This document shows positions 1-11,702 of a DNA stretch of 64,000 nt, in pieces. Below the pieces are notes generated by a model that was not told the origin of the DNA, ran no database searches, and saw only the letters and a program-made list of their open reading frames with translations. The position numbers were made by a program, and so were the translations under genes. Position 1 is the first letter of the stretch; the number at the start of each line of letters is the position of its first letter. Source of the DNA: Gentiana macrophylla (lineage: Eukaryota > Streptophyta > Magnoliopsida > Gentianales > Gentianaceae); the NCBI GenBank assembly GCA_026214975.1, contig CM047808.1:68350583-68414582 (forward strand). The letters are read 5' to 3'.

Positions 1-2308
1 CACCTTTCAGGACACTCTCTTGGGTAAGACAGACTAGGTTCACAACCTGGTTGTCACCGATGGAATCTAATTCGAGATATTATGGCTCATAGCCATATCT
101 CTCAATCTTGCCTTTCAAACATTCTTTCATAAGTCGTGAGATATTCATTCTTCAAGATGAACATACCAACAACCCTTTCAGGCTTGAGGTTATCCACAGA
201 CTTACAGAACTTTTGTGTGCACTGAGCGGTGATCTACACCTCATCGCTATGTGGCGTCTGCTCACGTTCCTATGGTTGAATAACTCCCTATGGTTCTCAA
301 ACTACCTTTGAGATCTAAATCTACTCCCACTGCTTTCTTTTGGAAGAAACACTTCCTCTAGAAGACAAAGATGTTTGGAGACAAGCATTTTGCTCCATGG
401 ACAAGTAAATAATATCTAGCGTACTTGCTAAGATATTCCACAAAGTTGCATATGTCGTACTAGGCTCCAAGCCTTTCTGACTTTGCATATGATAACTTCA
501 AATCTTCGGTTAAGATAGACTCGACATTATCCTCTTCCATATCTAATATGGAATTTATTCAACCTTTATTCTTTGGAACTCGGTTAAGTATAAGGGCACT
601 ATCCCGAAATGTGTAAGGGATACATCGCATGGCTTGCATCACACCTTTATCATATAAAGTGTTATTTCCATTTTGGGAACACAATCTAATTGCGTATCCC
701 AAAGATGGTATCCTTCAAGGGAGAATCGATTCTATTTCGCATTTACTTCAAACACCCTTCAAGTATTAATTACTTCAATCCAATTGAAGATTAATTCCTA
801 AGTAGCTCATCAATCTCATATTCGTACTAGCTCGAACTTTTCGGCTTTACAATTATGCACTTCATCGAGTACACTTGACTATTTCTAAAAATAGACGTGA
901 GATTAATAAACAATTATTTGTGGCATTAATTGTCACAAGCCAACAAACATCGGTATGTTCAGATTTAGACAATTTTTCTAGATTTTGCAACCTTTTCTTA
1001 AAAGGGTATACTGGTCATCTTTAGATAAGATGTGTATCACCCACATGATTCATAATCATATGGTTCAACATCATCGTAATGACGTTTAGTTACACGCTTC
1101 CTTTCCGGAGAGAGACTATGTCTAGAACAACCACAGAGATATTAAGGATAACAAATTATACAAATATTTAGTTGAGATCATCACATATATCAACTATATA
1201 GTGATAACAATCTAGTATGTTAGATTCAGTGACCTTCCAACTTTATCGGAATAACATTCATTCTTTACAATTGAATATGTCTACTAAATCCTAACAGATA
1301 ACTGAAAGTGTGTTCTTCATAAGAACCGGGACATAACATTTATTTAGCTCCCTTATCAGTTTACTAGATCCAGAGTATGGTGAGTGTCACAACGTTTGCT
1401 TCACCTTCCATATCTGCATTTAATCTTTCTAATTTTAATCACACTCGTAAGATATCATATATCTTAGAGTTGACTTGAACTTAGATAGATTTATCTCAAC
1501 AGACTTGCTTAGAATAGAGGCTTCGATGAGTTCTCTATTTAAGCACATGCCCTATCTTTTCTTTCAATCCTTTAAGCACTTGAAAAATGTTTCTTATTGT
1601 AGTCTTCATAAGACTTAAGAAAGATCACAAGAGCCATGTCCTCAATTTCCTTTCATAAAGAAAATCTAAAGTTTATTAAATAGTTTATTTAACCTTTTGA
1701 ATCGTATTCAAAACATTGACTATTTAATTAACCTTTAAGCAAATGCTAGAATTAAGTCGATACTTAAATCTTACAATTTTGAAAACAACCTTTTCAAAAT
1801 CAGATGTGGTCATTCTTATCCAACGTTTGAATTAATTGTCATCGTATGACTGAATGATCATCTTGGATCGTATCCAATATATGACTAATTCGTTGAAATT
1901 TATTTCAAATGATTTAATCATATCATGAGCTTCCGCTTTCATTAATATTTAAAGTCTCGAGAATCGCGCAATTATGTAATCTCCTTGTCTCTAACTACTA
2001 TAACGGGATGGCTCATGTCATTGCTTCTTTTAAAAGGATTAAAATTACTTAACCATATTTGAGAACGTTTCTCAAAATTAACAGTCATAATTTGGTTTTA
2101 CTAATCGAGAATAAAACATAAATATAAAGTTTGCTAAAACTACAACATAAAAAATGAAGATAAAAGAGTGTTGTTGTCTATACACGCAAAATCAAATATG
2201 GTCTTTGGGATTATGATTTTGCTCCCACTAGTCAACTACTCCCAATTGACTTTCAAGAATTTTTCAAAATCCTTTAGTGGCTAGAATCCTATCTAGTTGA
2301 CTCGATCC

Positions 2309-2593
2309 CCGACGTGGGCCGATCGACCGGGTCAATTTCGACGGGTAGATACTTCTTACCAATCGCGTCTAACGCGACTTCCAGTGGTTTGACTAGTCAA
2401 CTCTTTGACGAGATTCACATCGCCTACATGGTAGTCAACCTTATGTCTCTAAAATCGACGGTCCTGACGTGGGCCAATCACCGCAAGATTCTTAGTCGAG
2501 TTGTAACCCAAGTATTCATGAGATCTCATAACGATCATATCTCGATAATGACGATATACCCGTGGTAGGTCAACTCCCGACGTGGGCCGATCA
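2309..2593. repeat. Three dispersed GACGTGGGCC repeats
   Basis: The motif CGACGTGGGCCGATC or a one- to two-base variant occurs near 2311, 2466 and 2578, each time close to a GTCAACTC-type sequence. This looks like a degenerate repeat of 110-155 bp within the interior of element H. Function is unknown. Confidence 0.5.
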
Positions 2594-3546
2594 GTTGGAT
2601 CCGAACAAGGGCTCTTCACCGTCACTATAATATTGGGAGACATATTATAACTCGATTTTTGTTGTGGGAGTAATTGTAAATTAATTCACTTAATTAATTT
2701 TGAATTAATTCTCTTAATTAATTTAATTACGGTCTCATCAAATATATCTATCTCTATAGACATACATCCTACACATTTATCTAGATCGTGCCTAGTCATG
2801 CATCTATCGTATCATATAAAATAAATACAAGCACAAAATAAATAAATGCGTAAAGTAACCGGTATGATCATGGACTTTTCCTAGGTGCGGTTTCGAATAC
2901 AAATCGATTTAAACCGCGGGTCACAATCTAAGGGTAGCCGCAACCGCCAATAGAATCTTTAATGCGCCATTCTCCAACGGGATCTTTATTTTCTTTCTTT
3001 GGTCTCCATCTTCTGCTCCATTCTTGTTACATTTAATTCTATCTAATAAAATAAATACACCCGCCGCACACGGGGGGAGTCAACGGGAATGGGATAAATG
3101 CAGAAAATAAACTAGGTCACGTTCTTCATAACGGCCTAGGACAATTTTTAAACCAACAGAAAAAATTAAATCATTCACATCTATCCTATCGGTCGAGTCC
3201 ATGATCAATCGGGGTCCATATAATCATATTATATCTACTATATCTAATCCATACAATAAAATCTTATGAAAAAGATAAAATTAAAATTTAACTACTTGCG
3301 TCTTAATTAATCAATTAACATTTAATCTATTAAATAATTTTATCCAATCAATTAACTAATTAACATTTAATTAATTAAATGATTTTAATCGAAATAAAAT
3401 TAACGATTAATTTTAAACCGATTTTAATTTTAATTTTAATTAATTAGAACTATTCCAAAATAAATCAAAATTAAAATTATTTCTCTTTTGTTTCTTTCCT
3501 TTTGATTCGTAATCAAAAGGGATGCCTTTGGTTTCCTAAACCAAAT

Positions 3547-3800
3547 TTGGCTTAGGCCTGGCCACTTTCCAAAATCAAAATTTTGGAAGTGGCCTAGGCC
3601 TAGGCCTTTTACAAATCAAATATTTGAAAAGGGCCTAGGCCTATTCCAAATCAAATATTTGGAAAGGCCAAATAATTTTGGTTTAGGCCTGGCCACTTTC
3701 CAAAATCAAAATTTTGGAAGTGGCCTAGGCCTAGGCCTTTTCCCAAATCAAATATTTGGAAAGGGCCTAGGCCTATTCCAAACAAATTTTGGAAAGACCA
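3547..3800. repeat. 131-bp tandem repeat built of palindromes
   Basis: Two imperfect copies with a period of 131 bp (TAGGCCTGG at 3553 and 3684). Each contains self-complementary blocks: CCAAAATCAAAATTTTGG, CCAAATCAAATATTTGG and runs of GGCCTAGGCC. On either strand these would fold into several hairpins. The repeat lies between the inferred end of the element H interior and its primer binding site. Confidence 0.8.
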
Positions 3801-3984
3801 TTATTATTTTAATGCCATGTGGCATCCCAATGGCCCAAACTATTTGAACCATTGGTTAGCCACATGACACAACTAAACAAAAGAGGTATTAATCATAACT
3901 ATGAACCATATTGAAACACAAAATACACAAAACAAAAATTTGGAGATCCGCTAGCATTGACCGGTCAACCGACTGCCGGCAGCA

Positions 3985-4082
3985 GGCTGCCCTGCCGCCG
4001 CCGCCGACCAGCCGCCGCCGGTGGTGGTGCCGCCGCCAGTCGGCCGAGCACCACCCGATCTACCCTTTTTTTTTTTTTTTTC
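3985..4082. repeat. GCC-rich stretch followed by poly-T
   Basis: A short GCC/GCCGCC-rich segment, far more GC-rich than its surroundings, is followed by about 18 T residues at 4064-4082. It sits about 110 bp inside the primer binding site of element H, in the leader of that element. Confidence 0.6.
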
Positions 4083-4189
4083 TTTTCATGTATCACTTTT
4101 GTGAATCAAAAATCTTTCATCTTTTAATTACGTGATTTAAACGATAAAATTAACTACGCATAATAACATGCTTATTGCTTAAGCTCGAA

Positions 4190-4203
4190 GCTCTCCGATA
4201 CCA
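4190..4203 (-). promoter_or_regulatory. Primer binding site of element H (tRNA-iMet type)
   Basis: Read on the minus strand this is TGGTATCGGAGAGC, close to the TGGTATCAGAGC complement of initiator tRNA-Met used by many copia-type elements. One base separates it from the LTR end (CTAACA). It fixes the minus orientation of the element and the inner LTR boundary. Confidence 0.8.
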
Positions 4204-4204
4204 C

Positions 4205-6144
4205 TGTTAGGAAATCTACGCGAACGCAATGAATTTAAAATTTTGATTTCCTTTTACCCAAGATCGACTTCGTTTAAGCAATAAACAAATAGATAGTAGA
4301 CGGTGGTTACCTTGGTTGATCTAAAAGATCGACGCTTTGACCGTCTGGGAGAGTAGTTCGCGCACAGAGCCGCCCAAGTGTTCGGCCTCTACCGCTAGTC
4401 CACACGAACAGCCCGCCGGAATCCCATCATGGATTGCTATTGGAAAACTCCGGTTGCTAGACCGGCCTTTTTCCCCTCTCTCCAACTCTTCATAGGATGC
4501 TCTCTACTTTACACAAGAACTATTAGCTCTTGGAATTATGATGTACAAAAGAGCTTGACACCCACCTCCTATTTATAGTAGAAGTGGCGCCCCAATAGAG
4601 TGTGGAGGAGAAGAAAACATTTTCCCAATAAAATAAGGAAAATATAATTGATTGATTTATCTCATTTATTACAATATCTCATATTAAATAAATCTAGGAT
4701 TTTGTCAATATCTTATATTGAATATTCCCAAAATATTGTCAATATCTAATATTGACTATCTTTATTTTATTACCATAAATCAATTTACACATGTGTATAT
4801 ATCACATATATATTACACATATAAATCTATATATTATATATATATACATACACACACAAAGTGCATGCACTCACAACATATATATATTAATTTATTTTAT
4901 TAATATCTAATATTAATAATAGGTAATATCATTAATTAAATTGCACAATCCAAGTGTATAACTTATACACATATGTGGCGCCACTTATCAATATAAGTGT
5001 ATTTAATTAATCAACTTAATTAATATCTTGTATTTAATTTATTCATAATAAATAAATACCACCATATTAATTTACCACTATAACATTTATAGTCTCGAGA
5101 TAAACTTTCCTTATTTGGTTATCATCTATAACCACATTTTAATCCGGCTAGATGTTCTTATGTGTGACCCGATAGGCTTCCGAATATGTTGGCCGTAGAC
5201 ACAAAGTGCAAATTACGAAAATGCCCTTCATGCCTAACGATCACGGGATAGCGTCTAGCAACACACCGTGACCCCCAATCATCGGAAGAGTCAAATGCAA
5301 TGACTACTACCTTTCATGTGAAACAGTTACCGTGTAACTTACAATCCTATCGCTGTAATAATATCCATACGGTCGTTAGTCGAGTGTCAAAACATCAACG
5401 ACCGTATCTTATAATCTGGATATCATGCTCTCTCGAAGTAACTCATTTACTCCCACTTTGCAAAGATTCACGAGAGTAAGACATTCCTTATAAGAAGGCC
5501 ATTTCGGATATTCGATCCCATCATAGGATACGCGATTCCCGGACGACCAATCATGTATACTCCGCATGCTTCAATATCATACCCAATCACTATCGCATGA
5601 TCGCCCCGTGGCTAGGGGAAACCTCAATAGTGTCAAAGCATGACAATCCACACCGTGATGCCATGAAGACTCCGGTCTTAAGGATAATTACACAACCGCC
5701 ACATAGTGTGACACTTATCCGTGTAAGTGGGTCGATCTAACGTCGCATTCTCTAATACACGCCCACGTGCATACCCAAGTGTCTCAACACTTCGATAGAC
5801 GAGATCTATCCTCGCCTAAAGGCGAAGACATCCAATACGTGCTGAGTCTGCTTATACTATCAATGCCCTGTTTAATAGTACATCAGCCTAGAGACATTTA
5901 AGTATCAAACTTATTAAAGTGATTAGAGATCTCATCAACCATAATCGCCTATCATGGTTTCTCTATCACAGTTTAATACTAAAGACGTTATCATATAACA
6001 ATTCATAATTGGTTCTTTAAAAGAACATATATATGACAACTGAAAAGCCATTTAATATATGTATAAACATAAAGAAATAGTAGAAATGATCCGACCCGGT
6101 CGGATCCGGTCCAACCCGATTGGGTTTAGGACACTATTTCAACA
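4205..6144 (-). repeat. 5' LTR of element H
   Basis: On the plus strand the LTR runs from TGTTAG to TTCAACA; in element sense it begins TGTTGAAATAGTGTCC and ends CTAACA, the usual TG...CA. Length is 1940 bp. A TATA box in element sense (CTATAAATAG, 4569-4578) lies about 365 bp from the inner end, as expected for a promoter with R and U5 downstream. The primer binding site abuts the inner end. The outer end falls inside the gag region of copia element K, so H inserted into K. The partner LTR is outside the window, so no target duplication can be checked. Confidence 0.8.
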
Positions 6145-7266
6145 CAGATCTACCACCATTGCCATTCCTGCCACCACCTCTATTACCCCCTCTACCTCTG
6201 TAATTACCTTGATTGCTATTAGGTCTGTTCTGTGGTCTATTTCCTGAACCACCAGCTCCATAAATGACCAATATGCAGCAAAATTAGGTTGGACAGCATT
6301 TGGTGCACTTGCAAGAGATAGAGTTGGATTGAACCTTGCAAGAAGTCTTTCATGTGTCATCAACTGTGATTGTACCTCTGGCCAAGTGAGAGAGCCAATC
6401 CTAGAGGTAATGTTGACAATAACAGCCTCATAATCTGTATCCAATCCACCCAGTGTAGCCAAAATTAGTTCAGATTTAGATATGAGATATCCTGCTATAG
6501 CTAGACTATCACTATAGGTTTTCATTTGGGCCAAATAATAGGACATGGATCTGCCTCAGTTTTCTCATTTGTTCAGGGCACTCTTAAATTCCAACATTCT
6601 AGCGTCAGATTGACCGTTAAACAAGGTTTCTAATGTAGTCAAAATTTCATGTGAAGTACCACATCCCATCACTTCCACTAAGGCTTGTTCAGTCATAGAA
6701 CTCAATAACCATCCCATTAATAGCTGATCAATAGTATCCCACTATTCCGCAGGAGAGTATGGCAAACTAGTAAACATACATGTGTTTGGAGGTCTGGGTA
6801 CGGTTCCGAGAAGAAATCCTTCCAGTTTGTGTCCCTTCACTATTGGCAATATGGTGTATTTCCAGAGTAAATAGTTGTCCCGGTTGAGTTTCACTATGCA
6901 TGTCTGATTCAAATGACCTTGAAACGGAGATCCTGTCTGTGGAAAGGAACTGGGTGAGGGAGACCTCATAAAGGTGGATATGCCTGGAAAAGATGTCGGA
7001 AAAGATGGTGGCACCATTGTACTGGAGAAGACATGTGGGAGAGATCCACCAAAAACCAGTAGTGGATACATGAAACCCGGATAAGGAATGGATCCAAGAG
7101 TCGATCTGTAGTATGGAGGTGTTCCAAGATCTGCTCCTGCAAGAGTGGTGGTTGTAATGGCCAGAATCGAAATGGAGCTCATCGGAACTGTGCTTTCATG
7201 GCTTCCTCCAGCTCCCTGTGCTTCCTGAGCTCCTGTCGTTGGTACAGTCGAGGTCCCAGTACTCAT
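6145..7266 (-). pseudogene. Copia gag fragment (element K), interrupted by H
   Basis: Gag polyprotein of a Ty1/copia element, which would form the cytoplasmic virus-like particle. The start ATG is at 7266. The N-terminal part has the LNRDNYLLWK block typical of copia gag, and the C-terminal part (about 6546-6250) has the Retrotran_gag_2/UBN2-type YLAQMKTYSDSLA and LGGLDTDYEAV blocks. A stop codon at about 6742 and a frame change near 6550 break the frame. The 3' part runs into a Gly/Arg/Asn-rich segment and is cut off at 6145 by the LTR of H. No protease or pol of this element is visible. Confidence 0.8.
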
Positions 7267-7281
7267 GACGCTAGTCTATTT

Positions 7282-7610
7282 GCTCCGATAACAAGTTTGA
7301 TTTTAGGATGAAATATACTGAACTTCCATTGAAGTAGAAAAAGGTAAGTAACGGATAATTATTCTTCTTGATAGGATAAAAAAATCTTGTCTTGTACATT
7401 CTATATCCTCCAGGATATGTACTAACCAAATCTAACAGAAAATCAATAGATAGTCTAAGATTGTGACACTTTTCATTACATCCAACCACACATCTAATTA
7501 CTAATTGCCTTATTCTTTTCTCTACAGAACTTCATGGTGGTCCTATTCTTTTGAAAATCTTGTATGCATTCATTGGACGGAGTATATCGAGTGTTTTACC
7601 GAAAAAAACA
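7282..7610 (-). repeat. Primer site and probable LTR of copia element K
   Basis: A degenerate initiator-tRNA-Met primer site (minus-strand TGTTATCGGAGC, 7282-7293) lies 16 bp upstream of the gag ATG. A plausible LTR starts on the plus strand at TGATTTTAGG (7298), so the LTR ends ...CCTAAAATCA in element sense. The outer end is uncertain and placed near 7610 because a different repeat begins soon after. An LTR of about 310 bp would be normal for copia. Confidence 0.5.
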
Positions 7611-8300
7611 CATTCATGTCGGCTGACAGGGGCAGACTTAAAGGGGGGCGCAGCCCCTCTCCCCCCTCAACTTTTGATTTGAAATTACTAAAATACTCCT
7701 ATAAAAAAATTTAATGTTATTTTTTTCTCTCATACTGTGAAAGTTCAAGCGTTTACCGTTCTACTAAAACCAATTAGTTGTAGTAAAGGTGCAAATTTAT
7801 TTCTTTAGGCATTCAAGCGCTTACCGTTCTACTAAAACCAATTTGTTGTAGTAAATGTGCAACTTTATTTCTTTAGGCATTCAAGAGTGTGGGCAATCTA
7901 TCCCAACCGTTCTACTAAAACCAATTGGTTGTAGTAAATGTGCAACTTTATTTCTTTAGGCATTCAAGAGTGTGGGCAATCTATCCCAACACCCCCAAGT
8001 GTTGGTACCGTTCTACTAAAACCAATTCGTTGTACTATAGGTGCAACTTTATTTCTTTAGGCATTCTAAAGTGTGGGCAATCTATCCCAACCGTTCTACT
8101 AAAACCAATTGGTTGTAGTAAAGGTGCACCTTTATTTCTTAGGCATTCAAGAGTGTGTGCAATCTATCCCAACACCCTCCTAGTGTTTGCAATCTGTCCA
8201 ACACAAGTGTGTGCAATCTCACCCAACACTTGTACTTTTTTTTATTATTATTTTTTTTTTTAATTAATGTTCCAACCAGGGTTCGATCCGGTGATCTCAG

Positions 8301-8312
8301 GCTCCGATACCA
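8301..8312 (-). promoter_or_regulatory. Primer binding site of the TRIM-like element
   Basis: The minus strand reads TGGTATCGGAGC directly after the LTR end TTAACA, followed by a tRNA-like GGATCGAACCC block. This matches the initiator tRNA-Met 3' region over an unusually long stretch. It is a primer site rather than a tRNA gene. Confidence 0.7.
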
Positions 8313-8321
8313 TGTTAAGAT

Positions 8322-8802
8322 TAGTGATGTTAACACAAACGAGCTTAAAAGCCTGTACAAGCACGGCTCGATAAGTATAAAAAATGTTCGAGCTCGAGCT
8401 GGAGCTCGATATGAAGCTCGCGAACAGGCTCACACTCGTTCAATAGTATTTTTTTAACGGGAATGATTTGTTTATATCCAATATATCCATTACTCAACCC
8501 AAAATACTCGTTTATTGTAACATCCATAAAATATTTGTTATTTGTTAAATTATTTATGTGTATATATTCCCTAAAAAAATTATGTGTATATATGATTTAT
8601 ATTTATTATTTATATTATATATTATATAAGTTCGCGAACACTAACGAGCATTCACGAGCAGACTCATGTTCGCTCGTTTAGTAAACGAGCAAGAGAACCC
8701 GATCGAGCTCGGCTCGATAGCATAAATGAACGAGCTCGAACGAGCATACTCGAGCCGAGTTTGAGCCTTGTTCGTGAACGCTCGGTTCGTTTAACAGCTC
8801 TA
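8322..8802. mobile_element. hAT-like MITE inside the TRIM LTR
   Basis: A 481-bp element bounded by an exact 8-bp duplication, GTTAAGAT (8314-8321 and 8803-8810). Its ends are imperfect inverted repeats: TAGTGATGTTAAC... on the left and the complement of ...GTTTAACAGCTCTA on the right. TAG ends with an 8-bp duplication fit the hAT superfamily. The interior is rich in GAGCTCG/CGAGC dyads and has no ORF of note. Confidence 0.8.
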
Positions 8803-9020
8803 GTTAAGATCAAGTGCTTACCGTTGTACTAAAACTAATTGGTGTTAGTAAATGTGCTACTTTATTTCCTTATCATTTAAGAGTGTGGGCAACTGTCCCA
8901 ACAAATACATCAAACAATTAGAATAGCCGAAGTAGTTGAGTGCAGTACTATTCTCTATAGGTGAAATCCAGCCTACGAGATTTAGTGCGCTTAGCTCAAC
9001 CCACAGATCCATGCTAAATA

Positions 9021-9678
9021 CTCCATCCGTCTCGTAATATAGTTCGTAATATAGGGTATTTTTGGCGTTTTAATTTTTTTAATGTTATAAAGTTTTTTCA
9101 CATCCCAATACAATATTAAATGTATTGTTTTCCTTTCAAATTAAACAAAACAATATTACATTCACTTTTAGAAAAAATATAATATCTTGCCTAAAAATGT
9201 TAAAAAGTAGGGGGAATGAGGGAGAAGGACATAAATATTTCATCAATTGAGTAGAAGGACAGTTTTTGAAACTTTTGCATAAAGGACAAAACTATTTATT
9301 CATCATCGAAATTCACTTGTGTTCGAAATTCATTTATTTAAATTCAATGATTTAAATTCATCATTTAAATTCACTAATTTTCAAAATTCATCGTCGAAAT
9401 TCATTAATTTTCGGGATTCACTGTGAAATTCACCGTCGAAATTCACCGATTTCGGGATTCACCGGGAGATTCACCGATTTTCGGATTCACTGCTTTGTCC
9501 TTCTCGCTATAAAAATTATGCAGTTGTCCTTCTCCCTATAAAAAATATGTAGCTGTCCTGTTACTTAAAAATATTTCAGATTGTGTACTTATCCCTAATT
9601 TTCCATAAAAAGTAATTCATTTTTGAGATTCTTAATTAGTGTAAAATTTCTGAAAGCCCTATAATACGGGACAGAGAG
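9021..9678. mobile_element. Stowaway/mariner-like MITE, disrupted
   Basis: The left end CTCCATCCGTCTCGTAATATA and the complement of the right end (CTCTCTGTCCCGTATTAT) form an inverted pair of the CTCCxTCCGTCCC type found in plant Stowaway-like elements. A TA precedes the left end. The body is split by a separate MITE at 9210-9606. There is no coding sequence. Confidence 0.55.
9210..9606. mobile_element. MITE family R, copy 1 (GAATTCACC-rich)
   Basis: A 397-bp insertion flanked by an exact 9-bp direct repeat, TAAAAAGTA (9201-9209 and 9606-9614). The ends are weak inverted repeats (GGGAATGAGGGAGAAGG against the complement of CTTATCCCTAATTTTCC). The interior is a degenerate array of GAAATTCACCG / GATTTTCGGGATTCAC units. 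A second copy in opposite orientation lies at 47761-48153. An 8-9 bp duplication suggests a Mutator- or hAT-type non-autonomous element. Confidence 0.65.
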
Positions 9679-10704
9679 TTTGTTTCTTTGGAACATTTTG
9701 TTTAGAAGTTCAATAATTAATGTATTTATCTCTTGTACATTTTTTGGCAAAAAGAAGAAAGGTAGGTTTTCATCGTTACTTTTTTTAAATTGTTTATTTA
9801 TTTTATAAAGATTATCTTACTTATTGTTTTTTATTTATAATAATAATAATAATTATTATTATCATTCCTCCTCTACAATTCTTCATGTTACAAAGTTATA
9901 TATATGATTTAGGTTTGAGGTCGGATCCTCTCATTGTGGCGGATTCACAAAGCAGACGGACGGTCTTTGTGACGCCAAAACGGAGTCGCTTTGGTTGTAA
10001 TAAAAAAACACACACACACAAGAAAAACGGCGTCGTTTTGCGTCGAATTGACGCCGTTTTGATCACAACACAGCACAACAGGGGCGGACTTACAGCAGAC
10101 GATCCCAATTCGATTTAGGCCACACATCCGGTATCCCGATATGTGTGTAGTTACGTAATATGATTTAGGCCACACATCCAGCATCTCCAAATTTGACATT
10201 ACATTGTGGCAATATAACTCCTTATAAGGGACTGGCGTCCTCGCCAGGACGGGCAAGACTGTTCCCGGATCGTCCCTACCAGAGGTAACTAGAGGCCATC
10301 CTTACACCGAGGACGGCTAAGACTGTTCCCGGATCGTCCCTACCAGAGGTAACTAGAGGCCATCCTTACACCGTCTTCTTATACCGTGCAGCGCATAGTT
10401 CCGTCTGATAGTCGGCTCGATACCGATTCTCAGAACACCCCTGCACTCGGTCTGCAGTAGCGCTAAATGAGTCATAAATGGTCCGGTCAACTGCTTAGAC
10501 CGCCGTCCTCGCTTGGTCTAAAATGACTAACCCGAGTTAACAAGACTTTTATGTCTCACACTTATATGGGATGATCATTCTACTATTTTTGCTAATGTGG
10601 GACATTACAACAAGGTTATTCAATCATGCGTCCGCCCCTGAATACACACATTACAAGGTTTAACTTATTATAGTCTACAATCCAACCAAAGTCTACGATC
10701 CAAG
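9679..10704. other. Unclassified repeat-rich stretch without a gene
   Basis: No convincing coding sequence. It contains CA/TG microsatellite (10008-10020), AAACGGCGTCGTTTT-type dyads (10025-10060), and a 63-bp direct duplication (GACTGTTCCCGGATCG at about 10257 and 10321). CAGGGGCGGAC occurs at 10079, with its complement ending at 10640, which may be the ends of a small DNA element. The segment 10545-10614 resembles the start of an LTR in reverse (TGTAATGTCCCACATT). Confidence 0.4.
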
Positions 10705-11702
10705 CAGGGCCGGCCCTATCACAAGCCAGGCGAGCCAGTCGGCTTGGCCCAATGAATCCCGATAGGCCCAATCGGTACATGTTTTGCTTATCCGAAATTT
10801 TTTTTTATAGAGTTAATCCGATCGATTTATAAAAAAAATCGTATATTAAAAAGCCCGATTTTGATAACAAATAGGCCCGATTCTTTAAAAAAAAAATACC
10901 CAACCCAATAAAAAAATTTATATATAGGCCCGATTCTTTAAAAAAAATATTCAACCCAATAAAACAAGTAATTTTTTCTCCCGAAGAGAGTTTTAGGGTG
11001 GAATATTTCATTTCTATTGTTGATCAAGCTCTTGCCTCACTTAAAGCTAGATTTGAAGCTTTTCACGAGTATGAAAAAAATTTTGGCTTCTTGTTTGATT
11101 TGAATGAAAGCGCAAAAGATGATGAAGGTTTGAAGAATTCTTGTAAGAATCTTGCAACAAAGTTGAAAAATGGTGAACATGAGGATGTTGATTGGGAAGA
11201 GTTGTATTATGAGTTACAACTTCTTGTACATGTTTTGCCCTAAAAAGCGGATGAACCTCTCAAATTTTGAAATTCTTGAAAACATTTGATCTAAGTTATG
11301 TAAACACGGAGATTGTTTACCGAATATTGTTGACTATTCCGTAACGGTTGCATCCGTGAACGGAGTTTTTCAAGTTGAAGCTAATAAAGAACCATCTTCA
11401 AGCACGATGAGTCAAGAACGCTTGAATGGGTTAGCGATAATATCGATTGAGCGTAAATTGGTTGATGAAATTGATGATTATACATTGATTAGTGATTTCG
11501 CCTCCAAATGTGCTTCAAGAGCATTGTTGAATTAGTATTTAGTATTAATATATATGTATGTTTTGTGTTTGCATTATAAATTTGATGTTTGTATATGAAT
11601 GTATTAGAAAAAAATTGTATTTTCGGCCGATTTTTTTTTTTTGTGTCATGTATGTAATTTTTTTAAAACTGGCACTTTGCTAAAAACGTAGGACCGGCCC
11701 TG
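10705..11702 (+). mobile_element. Truncated hAT element, copy 1
   Basis: A 998-bp element with hAT-type termini CAGGGCCGGCCCT at the left and GGACCGGCCCTG at the right. The 8-bp flanks are not a matching pair: GATCCAAG (10697-10704) on the left and CAAACAAT (11703-11710) on the right. The same two octamers, complemented, flank the inverted second copy at 49736-50729. That pattern is expected if the segment between the copies was inverted by recombination between them. Only the C-terminal part of a transposase is left inside, so the element is non-autonomous. Confidence 0.9.
10998..11535 (+). pseudogene. hAT transposase C-terminal remnant, copy 1
   Basis: This remnant matches the C-terminal end of plant hAT transposases of the TTF-type/ZMYM-like group. 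The first part (10998-11243, 81 codons) is helical, with KFE/NFGFLFDL-type sequence. A stop follows LLVHVLP, where copy 2 reads on, and small frame changes follow. The last part (about 11395-11535) carries the hAT dimerisation block with STMSQERLNGLAIISIERK and ends ASRALLN. The DDE catalytic core and zinc finger are absent. It cannot encode an active enzyme. Confidence 0.8.

Larger units (their letters stand above)
1..4204 (-). mobile_element. Non-coding interior of LTR retroelement H (LARD-like)
   Basis: This is the internal region of a minus-strand LTR element whose 5' LTR and primer binding site lie just to the right. I find no gag, protease, RT or integrase motif in any frame; the ORFs here are short and low-complexity. 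A long LTR with a multi-kilobase non-coding interior fits a large retrotransposon derivative, which would depend on proteins from a partner element. The 3' LTR lies beyond the left edge of the window. The interior holds scattered GACGTGGGCC repeats, a palindromic tandem repeat, a GCC-rich stretch and a poly-T run near the primer site. A very decayed coding region cannot be excluded by eye. Confidence 0.55.
7736..8903 (-). mobile_element. TRIM-like short LTR element with an expanded LTR
   Basis: A very short element: right LTR (8313-8321 plus 8803-8903), a tiny interior of about 80 bp with a primer site, and a left LTR (7736-8228). In element sense the LTR runs TGTTGGGACAG... to ...CTTAACA. 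The left LTR contains five imperfect copies of a unit beginning CCGTTCTACTAAAACCAATT at 7756, 7823, 7906, 8008 and 8091; the right LTR contains one (8821). Possible target duplication is CATAC on the left and AATAC on the right, with one mismatch. There is no coding capacity, so it would be mobilised by another element. A hAT-type MITE sits inside the right LTR. Confidence 0.65.

Noticed and set aside
4568..4580. TATA box as promoter of a host gene
   Set aside because: It lies in the LTR of element H in the correct place and orientation for the element's own promoter, with no host ORF downstream.
8281..8312. tRNA-like GGTTCGATCC sequence
   Set aside because: It is the extended primer binding site of the TRIM-like element, complementary to initiator tRNA-Met, directly next to an LTR end.
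10079..10640. Candidate DNA transposon with CAGGGGCGGAC ends (also CAGGGGCAGAC at 7627)
   Set aside because: The 8-bp flanks (CAGCACAA and AATACACA) do not match and the inverted repeats are only 11 bp; left as an unclassified repeat.
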